Assembly: GCA_023150875.1 (NCBI GenBank)
Contig: JAKLKC010000021.1
Coordinates: forward strand, 1 to 64,000
DNA: 64,000 nucleotides
Direction: 5' to 3'
DNA from: Myxococcota bacterium
GTDB taxonomy: Bacteria > Myxococcota_A > UBA796 > UBA9615 > JAKLKC01
In this document: piece after piece, positions 58,626 through 64,000 of the stretch
How the letters are laid out: each line of letters starts with the position of its first letter
Numbering within the stretch: position 1 is the stretch's first letter
Position numbers and translations under genes: made by a program
The notes under the pieces: generated by a model
Databases searched by the model: none
The model's input: only the letters and a program-made list of their open reading frames with translations
Told to the model about the DNA's origin: nothing

Positions 58626-60674
58626 TCAGAAGCGGATCGGTTCCTTCCAGGTCCCGAGCACGTCCGCCAGCGCCCGGGTCACCTCTCCTACCGTCGCCAA
58701 GGCGCGCACCGCCTCGACGATGGCCGGCATCGCGTTGCGGCCCTCGCCGGCGTCCCGGCGCACCCGGGCGAGGGCGGCCTCGACGGCGACCCCGTCCCGG
58801 CGGCGGCGCACCTCCTCCAGGCGGGCGATCTGCCTTCCCACCGCCCCGGGGTCGTATCCGTGGACTTCCACCTCGGGCTCCTCCTCCTCCACCCGGTGGC
58901 AGTTCACCCCGACCTTCCGCACCGCGCCGGACTCGAGGTCCTGCTGCCGCCGCCACGCCTGGCGGGAGAGCTGGGACTGGACCTCGCCCTCGGCGATCAG
59001 GCGCTCGATCCCGCCCCGGGCGTCCACATCGTCCATGCAGGCGACGATGAGGCGCTCCATCTCGTGGGTCAGGGTCTCGACGTACCAGGAGCCCCCCAGG
59101 GGATCGACGGTGTCCGCGACCCCCATCTCCTCCAGGAGGACCTGCATCGTCCGCAGCGACAGGCGGGCGGCGCGCTCCGAGGGGATGGTGTAGGCCTCGT
59201 CGAAGGAGCACAGGGCCATCGTCTGGGTGCCGGAGAGGGCGCTGATCAGGGCGTAGTAGGCGCCCCGGACGATGTTGTTCTCGGGCTGCTCCACCGTCAG
59301 GCCGCCGCCTCCCCCCCCGGCGATCATCCGCAGCCAGCCCGACGCCGGATCCTTCGCCCCGTAGCGCTCCCGGACGATGCGGGCCCACAGGCGCCGCCCC
59401 GCCCGGAACTTGGCCACCTGTTCGAACAGGGAGCCGAACACGTTGAAGTTGAACGAGAGGCGGGAGGCGAACTCGTCGATGGGGACGCCCCGCTCCAGCA
59501 CCCGGTCGATGTAGGCCCGGGCGATGCAGAAGGCGTAGGCGATCTCCTGCACCGGCGTCGCGCCCGTCTCTCGGATGTGGTAGCCGCACACGCTGACCGG
59601 GGAGTACCGGGGCAGGTGGCGGGCGCAGTACTCGACGACGTCGCAGACCAGCCGCACCGAGGGCTCCACCGGGAAGATCCAGGTGCCGCGGCCGATGAAC
59701 TCCTTGAGGATGTCGTTCTGGAGGGTGCCCCGCAGCCGCGACAGGTCCCGCCCCTGGCGCTCCGCCACCACCTGGAACATCGCCAGGAGCACCGGCGCCG
59801 AGCCGTTCACCGTCAGCGACACCGAGACCTCGTCGAGGTCGATGCCGTCGAAGGCGATGGCCAGGTCATCCACCGTGTCCACCGCCATGCCCACCCGGCC
59901 GACCTCGGCGGCGGCCCGGGGGTCGTCGGAGTCGAGGCCGCACTGGGTGGGCAGGTCCAGGGCGACGTTCAGGGCGGTGTTCCCGTGCTGGAGCAGGTAG
60001 CGGAAGCGCTCCCGGGTCTCCTCGGCGGTGCCGAAGCCCGAGTACTGCCGGATGGTGAACGGCCGGCGCCGGTACATCTCCCGGTGGATCCCCCGGGTGA
60101 AGGGGTGCTCGCCGGGCTTGCCGATCCCGGTGCCGGTGTCGGCGGCCCGGACGTGCTCCTCGGTGTAGAAGGGCAGGACCTCGATCCCCGACTCCAGGAC
60201 GAAGCGGCGGGGACGTTCCCGGGCCTCGCCGCCCGAGGCCGGGGTGGGTCCGGGCGCCGGGGCGGGGTCCTCGCCGGAGGGGGCCCTCTTGCGGGCGGCG
60301 GCCTCCACCCGCGGGGCCACCTGGGACAGCGGCGTGCCGGTGGGGAAGACGTCCGCCGCCCCCAGCTCCCGCAGCCGGGCGCGGTCCGCCTTGGGGAGAA
60401 CGCCGCCCACCACCCAGGGCACGTCGTCGAGCCCCTCGTCCCGGAGCGCCGCCGCCAGGGCCTCCGCCAGGGGCAGGTGGGCCCCCGAGAGCACCGACAG
60501 GGCGATGCAGTCCACGTCCTCGTCCCGGGCCGTCGCCACGATCTCCGCCACCGACCGCCGCAGCCCGGTATAGATCACCTCGTGTCCGGCCTGCATCAGC
60601 GCCCGGCACACCACCCGGGCGCCGACGTCGTGGCCGTCCATCCCGGCCTTGGCCACCAGCACCCTGAGCCTCAT
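58626..60674 (-). CDS. B12-dependent acyl-CoA mutase, cobalamin domain N-terminal
   Basis: A 682-residue fusion. Residues 1-130 bind cobalamin: VLVAKAGMDGHDVGARVVCRAL holds the DxHxxG base-off His. After a Pro/Ala linker, residues about 150-680 form the TIM-barrel mutase. By comparison with methylmalonyl-CoA mutase as I remember it, the Tyr of RQYSGF, Gln of TLQNDILKEF, the Arg ten residues later (FIGR) and His of GYHIRETGAT are kept. This favours a methylmalonyl-like dicarboxylic CoA ester over isobutyryl-CoA. A Gly-rich AGGGGGGLTVEQPENN replaces the usual QTSGWSLTAQDPYNN. Domain order differs from normal MCM, and no G-protein domain is present. Its ATG overlaps the thiolase stop. Confidence 0.9.
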   Translation of the reverse strand: MRLRVLVAKAGMDGHDVGARVVCRALMQAGHEVIYTGLRRSVAEIVATARDEDVDCIALSVLSGAHLPLAEALAAALRDEGLDDVPWVVGGVLPKADRARLRELGAADVFPTGTPLSQVAPRVEAAARKRAPSGEDPAPAPGPTPASGGEARERPRRFVLESGIEVLPFYTEEHVRAADTGTGIGKPGEHPFTRGIHREMYRRRPFTIRQYSGFGTAEETRERFRYLLQHGNTALNVALDLPTQCGLDSDDPRAAAEVGRVGMAVDTVDDLAIAFDGIDLDEVSVSLTVNGSAPVLLAMFQVVAERQGRDLSRLRGTLQNDILKEFIGRGTWIFPVEPSVRLVCDVVEYCARHLPRYSPVSVCGYHIRETGATPVQEIAYAFCIARAYIDRVLERGVPIDEFASRLSFNFNVFGSLFEQVAKFRAGRRLWARIVRERYGAKDPASGWLRMIAGGGGGGLTVEQPENNIVRGAYYALISALSGTQTMALCSFDEAYTIPSERAARLSLRTMQVLLEEMGVADTVDPLGGSWYVETLTHEMERLIVACMDDVDARGGIERLIAEGEVQSQLSRQAWRRQQDLESGAVRKVGVNCHRVEEEEPEVEVHGYDPGAVGRQIARLEEVRRRRDGVAVEAALARVRRDAGEGRNAMPAIVEAVRALATVGEVTRALADVLGTWKEPIRF

Positions 60675-61852
60675 CCCCGGGCCTCCAGGACCAGGACCGA
60701 GGCGATGGCCCCCGGTCCCCCGATGTTGTGGGCCAGCCCCCGCCTCGCCCCCTCGACCTGGCGGCGACCCGCCCGGCCCCGGAGCTGGGTGGTGACCTCG
60801 TGGACCATCCGCACCGCCGTCGCCCCGACGGGATGGCCGCAGGAGAGCAGCCCACCCGAGCCGTTGACGACCACGTCCCCGCCCCGATCGGTCGCGCCGC
60901 TCCACAGCAGCGAGGCCGCCTCCCCCTCGGCGCACAGGCCCAGGTCCTCGTAGGTGATCAGCTCGACGATGCTGAAGCAGTCGTGGACCTCGGCGAGGTC
61001 CAGGTCCTGCCGCGGATCGACGATCCCCGCCTGGGAGTAGGCCCGGGCGGCGGCGTCCCGCGTCGCCTGGAAGCCCAGGAAGGCGTGGCCCGGGTCGAAG
61101 AAGGGAAGGTCCCATCCGCTGGAGACCGACAGCCCGATCCCCGCCACGTCCACGGGGGCGGAGTACCGGCCGGCGTCCTCGGCCCGCACCAGCACCACCG
61201 CCGCCGCCCCGTCGGTGGTGGGGCAGGCGTCCAGCAGCCCGATGGGATCGGCGACCAGGGGGGCAGCCATCACCTCCTCCAGCGAAAGGGGCTTGCGGAA
61301 GTGGGCCAGGGGGTTGTCCACCGCCAGCCGGTGGTTCTTGACCGACACCTGGGCCAGGTCCCGGCGGGTCATCCCCCGCTCGTGGAAGTGGCGGCGGGCG
61401 TAGACCGCGAAGGTGCCCGCGGCGGTGAAGCCCTTCTGGCGGACGGGGTGGCCGTCGTGGAGCATCATCCCGACGATGGACTCCTGGGGCGGGCGGTCCC
61501 GGAGCTTCTCCACCCCCACCGCCAGGGCGACGTCGCAGGCCCCGGCGAGCAGGGCGTGGGCCGCCCCCCGGACCGCCTCGGCCCCGGTGGCGCAGTAGTT
61601 CGACACCCGGGTGATGGGGATCCCGAAGATCCCCGTCGCCTCGGCGAGGTCCATGCCGCTCCGGCCCTTCCAGACCCCGGCGTCGGGGAAGGCGGTGCCC
61701 AGCCAGGCGGCGTCCACCCGGCGGCGGTCCAGCCCGGCGTCGGCCAGCGCCTCCCCCACCGCCTCGGCCACGAGGTCCGAGTACCCGGCATCGAACCGCT
61801 CCCCGAAGCGGGTGCAGCCGACGCCGACGACGCTCACCCGGTCAGCGGGCAT
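60671..61852 (-). CDS. SCP2-type thiolase (acetyl-CoA acyltransferase-like)
   Basis: A 393-residue thiolase-superfamily protein. The nucleophile Cys lies in RVSNYCATGAEAVRGAAHALLAG. HDCFSIVELITYEDLG carries the His-Asp-Cys-Phe motif, and SGGLLSCGHPVGATAVRMV the second Cys-Gly-His. This is the SCP2/sterol-carrier thiolase or aldolase-like group, which often works with a DUF35 partner on branched or steroid acyl-CoA. Here the neighbour encodes a DUF35 domain. It overlaps that gene by 11 bases and the mutase by four. Confidence 0.92.
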   Translation of the reverse strand: MPADRVSVVGVGCTRFGERFDAGYSDLVAEAVGEALADAGLDRRRVDAAWLGTAFPDAGVWKGRSGMDLAEATGIFGIPITRVSNYCATGAEAVRGAAHALLAGACDVALAVGVEKLRDRPPQESIVGMMLHDGHPVRQKGFTAAGTFAVYARRHFHERGMTRRDLAQVSVKNHRLAVDNPLAHFRKPLSLEEVMAAPLVADPIGLLDACPTTDGAAAVVLVRAEDAGRYSAPVDVAGIGLSVSSGWDLPFFDPGHAFLGFQATRDAAARAYSQAGIVDPRQDLDLAEVHDCFSIVELITYEDLGLCAEGEAASLLWSGATDRGGDVVVNGSGGLLSCGHPVGATAVRMVHEVTTQLRGRAGRRQVEGARRGLAHNIGGPGAIASVLVLEARG

Positions 61853-63290
61853 CGGCGCTCCCTCCCTCGCCGCCGGCCGAGGCCGGGCGGGCCTTCCAGG
61901 CGTATCCGGGCCGTCCGGCGATCTCGTGCAGCCGGCGAAGCACCAGCTCCACCCGGTCGCCGACCTCCGGCTCCCCCTCGGGATCGGCCAGCGGCACCGT
62001 CAGGCGGCCGCCGCCGTCCAGGTCCACCACCACCATGCCCCCCGGAGGCTCGGGGGTGGGGACGTAGTGCTCCCGGGTCCACGAGAAGACCGTCCCCGCC
62101 CGGGCGAGGGGCCTGTCGTCGGTGGCGCCGCCGCAGCGCTGGCACGCCCTCGGGGCGAGGGCGAAGGTCGCGTCGCAGGCGGCGCAGCGGGTCCCCACGA
62201 GGCGCCAGGTCGGGCCCCTCTCCCGCCAGTCGAGGACCTCGGAGCGGAACCCCAGCGGGTCCGCCGGCCGCCCGGCGACCTCCCCGGCGAGGTCCAGGGC
62301 CCGCACCACCGACTCCAGGGGCAGGGACCGGGCCAGGGCCCGGGCGGCGCCCGCGGGGGTCGGCCGGCGGCACTCCAGCAGGACCGCCTCCACCCCGTCC
62401 GCCGCCGCCAGCACCGCCAGCAGCGCCCCCGTTTCCAGGCGCTCGGCCGCCGCCGCCGCCATCAGCAGCGGGTGGGCGCAGCCGGTGTCCCCGGTCTTGG
62501 GGCTGACGTGGTCCCGGTAGTGGCGCCGGGGATCCAGGCCCGCCCTCGCCAGGGCCCGCACCCCGCTCCCCGGATCGGGAGCTTGAAGGGCGATCCCGGC
62601 CAGGCGCTCCCCATCGACGCCTTCCAGGAGGACGCCGAGCACCGCGTCCACCGCCTCGCCGTACAGGACGGTCCGCCCGAAGCGCAGATCGGCCCACTGC
62701 GCGTGCTTCTCCCCGGCGAGCCGCCAGGATGGGGCGAGGGGGGAGGCCCGCCCCGCCCGGCGCACCAGGGCCCAGCCGACCCCGTCCCCGGACTCGACGA
62801 CGCAGGCCGCCGCCCCGGCCCCCACCAGGGGCTCCAGGTCCGATCCCGGCGCCGCCCGGCGGGTGTCGGCGGCGACCACCAGCACCGGCCCCACCGAGGG
62901 GGCGAGGTCGGCGGCGAGGGCGAGGGCGGTCAGCCCCCCGCGGCCCGAGTGGCCGAGGTCGACGGTGCGGACGGTCTCGGGGAGCCGGCACACCTCGGCC
63001 AGGAGCCCGGCCAGGGAGCCCTCCGCCAGGGAAGGGGTGGTGGTGGCCAGCAGCACAGCTCCCACCGCTGCCCTCCCGGAGGACGCCGTACCCGAGGCCG
63101 CTTCCCACCGGTCCAGGGCCCCCAGCGCCGCCTCCACCCCCAGGGTGAGGGAGTCCTCGTCGGGGCCGGGAACCGCCCGGACCCCGGGGGAAGGGGGGCG
63201 CCCCCAGGCCCGGGCGAGGACGCCGTTGTCCAGGCGTCGCCGGGGCACGGCGACTCCCCAGGCGGAGATCCCCACCGGCGCCGTGCTCAC
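61842..63290 (-). CDS. HMG-CoA-synthase-like / DUF35 OB-fold fusion protein
   Basis: A 482-residue fusion. The N-terminal 330 or so residues have a thiolase-fold, HMG-CoA-synthase-like pattern: GISAWGVAVPRRRLDN, the dyad LATTTPSLAEGSLAGLLAE, VDLGHSGRGGLTALALA, and HVSPKTGDTGCAHPLL. Where the catalytic Cys is expected (NACxGGT in true synthases) the sequence reads GHSGRGG, so the Cys seems lost. The C-terminus is DUF35: a zinc ribbon CAACDATF...CQRCG then an OB fold (AGTVFSWTREHYVPTP... VVVDLDGGGRLTVPLAD). DUF35 proteins bind acyl-CoA and pair with SCP2 thiolases or aldolases. The GTG start overlaps the dehydrogenase stop (GTGA). Confidence 0.85.
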   Translation of the reverse strand: MSTAPVGISAWGVAVPRRRLDNGVLARAWGRPPSPGVRAVPGPDEDSLTLGVEAALGALDRWEAASGTASSGRAAVGAVLLATTTPSLAEGSLAGLLAEVCRLPETVRTVDLGHSGRGGLTALALAADLAPSVGPVLVVAADTRRAAPGSDLEPLVGAGAAACVVESGDGVGWALVRRAGRASPLAPSWRLAGEKHAQWADLRFGRTVLYGEAVDAVLGVLLEGVDGERLAGIALQAPDPGSGVRALARAGLDPRRHYRDHVSPKTGDTGCAHPLLMAAAAAERLETGALLAVLAAADGVEAVLLECRRPTPAGAARALARSLPLESVVRALDLAGEVAGRPADPLGFRSEVLDWRERGPTWRLVGTRCAACDATFALAPRACQRCGGATDDRPLARAGTVFSWTREHYVPTPEPPGGMVVVDLDGGGRLTVPLADPEGEPEVGDRVELVLRRLHEIAGRPGYAWKARPASAGGEGGSADAR

Positions 63291-64000
63291 TGGCACACCT
63301 CCCGGGCGATGACCGAGCGCAGGACCTCGGAGGTGCCCCCGCCCACCAGGGTGAACCGCACGTCCCGGAGGTAACGCTGCACCGGGTACTCCATCGCGTA
63401 GCCGTAGGAGGCCAGCACCCGGAAGGCGCGGTCGGCGGCCCGGGTCGCGGCCTCGGTGGCGAAGAGCTTGGCCATCGCCGCCAGCCCCGGCGTGCCCCGC
63501 CCGGCGTCGGCGGTCCGGGCGGCGTGCCAGGTGAGCTGCCGGGCGGCCTCGATCTCCGTCGCCGCCTCCGCCAGGTGCTCCTGGACCGCCTGGTGCTGGG
63601 CGATGGGGCGGCCGAAGGCGATCCGCTGGCGGGCGTAGGCCACGGCGTCCTCCACCGCCGCCCGCCCCACCCCGAGGGAGAGGGCGGCGGTCATCAGGCG
63701 GATCTCGGTCAGCGTCCCCATCAGCTCCTTGCGCCCCCGGTCCCCGGGCACCAGGACCGCCCGGGCCCGGGCGCCTTCCAGGTGGACCTCGCTCGCGGGC
63801 GATCCCCGCACCCCGAGCTTCGGGATCGGCCTCCCGATCTCCAGGCCCGGCGCGTCCCGGTCCAGCAGGAAGCAGCCGAGGCCGTCCTCCCCCACCCGGG
63901 CGAAAACACTGAAGAAGTCGGCGACCTCGGCCGAGGTCACCCAGGTCTTCTCGCCGGTCAGCCGCCATTCCTCCCCGTCCCGCTCCGCCCGCGTCGTCAT
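63287..64000 (-). CDS. Acyl-CoA dehydrogenase, N-terminus beyond window edge
   Basis: A flavoprotein of beta-oxidation type; 237 residues are visible. GEEWRLTGEKTWVTSAEVADFFSVFARV is the middle beta domain. The C-terminal helical domain has YARQRIAFGRPIAQHQAVQEHLAEAATEIEAARQL (FAD-binding Arg and Phe-Gly) and YGYAMEYPVQRYLRDVRFTLVGGGTSEVLRSVIARE. The catalytic Glu position cannot be fixed by eye; Glu in GYAMEYPVQRY is the likely one if it is of the isovaleryl or glutaryl type. About 140 N-terminal residues are outside the window. It is the first visible gene of the operon; the promoter is not in view. Confidence 0.92.
   Translation of the reverse strand: MTTRAERDGEEWRLTGEKTWVTSAEVADFFSVFARVGEDGLGCFLLDRDAPGLEIGRPIPKLGVRGSPASEVHLEGARARAVLVPGDRGRKELMGTLTEIRLMTAALSLGVGRAAVEDAVAYARQRIAFGRPIAQHQAVQEHLAEAATEIEAARQLTWHAARTADAGRGTPGLAAMAKLFATEAATRAADRAFRVLASYGYAMEYPVQRYLRDVRFTLVGGGTSEVLRSVIAREVCQ

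Overview
The window is very GC-rich (about 70% or more by eye) chromosomal DNA from a Gram-negative bacterium. The Gram-negative call rests on a Pal/CpoB pair and many lipoproteins. Two sigma-54 enhancer-binding regulators (one FHA-GAF type), Asp-rich and FG-GAP surface lipoproteins, and menaquinone instead of ubiquinone genes suggest a myxobacterium-like (deltaproteobacterial/Myxococcota-like) lineage. That placement is an inference, not a proof.

Region 1 (1-7936) is a menaquinone operon: menF (cut by the window edge), a menD-menH gene fusion, menA, menC and menE, joined by 4-16 base overlaps, with menG/ubiE converging on it. No menB is visible. Region 2 (7937-26425) is a housekeeping and regulatory mix: moaB, an FG-GAP lipoprotein, pabB, an NtrC-type regulator divergent from a histidine kinase that is frameshifted at a run of 11 G, apt, trpS, coaE, an FHA-GAF-sigma54 activator, a lipoprotein-like rhodanese, a GT4 glycosyltransferase, a membrane-anchored HExxH protein, and Pal and CpoB for the Tol-Pal envelope system.

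Region 3 (26529-38319) is central metabolism: metK, then almost a whole TCA cycle in one direction (sdhCDAB, gltA, icd, mdh, sucCD) plus ndk, with HU converging. Together these oxidise acetyl-CoA and pass electrons through succinate dehydrogenase to the menaquinone made by region 1. Several genes carry recognisable -35/-10 promoters.

Region 4 (38572-53527) starts at a tRNA-Val(CAC) gene and is accessory DNA with many broken genes. It holds a parDE module whose toxin has an amber codon, a decayed lysis-like cassette (amidase plus lipoprotein), Asp-rich VWA and BamE-like lipoproteins, an FHA protein, and fragments of FG-GAP, formylglycine-enzyme-like and stress-protein-like genes. It also holds a TetR/DoxX pair with a clear autoregulatory palindrome, a putative PD-(D/E)XK protein and a PIN-type toxin-antitoxin pair.

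Region 5 (53528-64000, minus strand) is a tightly coupled acyl-CoA catabolic operon: acyl-CoA dehydrogenase, an HMG-CoA-synthase-like/DUF35 fusion, an SCP2-type thiolase, a B12-dependent mutase with its cobalamin domain at the N-terminus, a three-subunit molybdenum hydroxylase, and a CaiB-type CoA-transferase. A 1.67-kb piece of it (CaiB, a structured 220-bp element, and the 3' end of the Mo subunit) is repeated almost identically at 49382-51050. The two copies flank the nuclease/toxin cargo, and a third, decayed 153-bp fragment lies just beyond. The combination of molybdenum hydroxylase, B12 mutase and thiolase is the best candidate here for an undescribed pathway.
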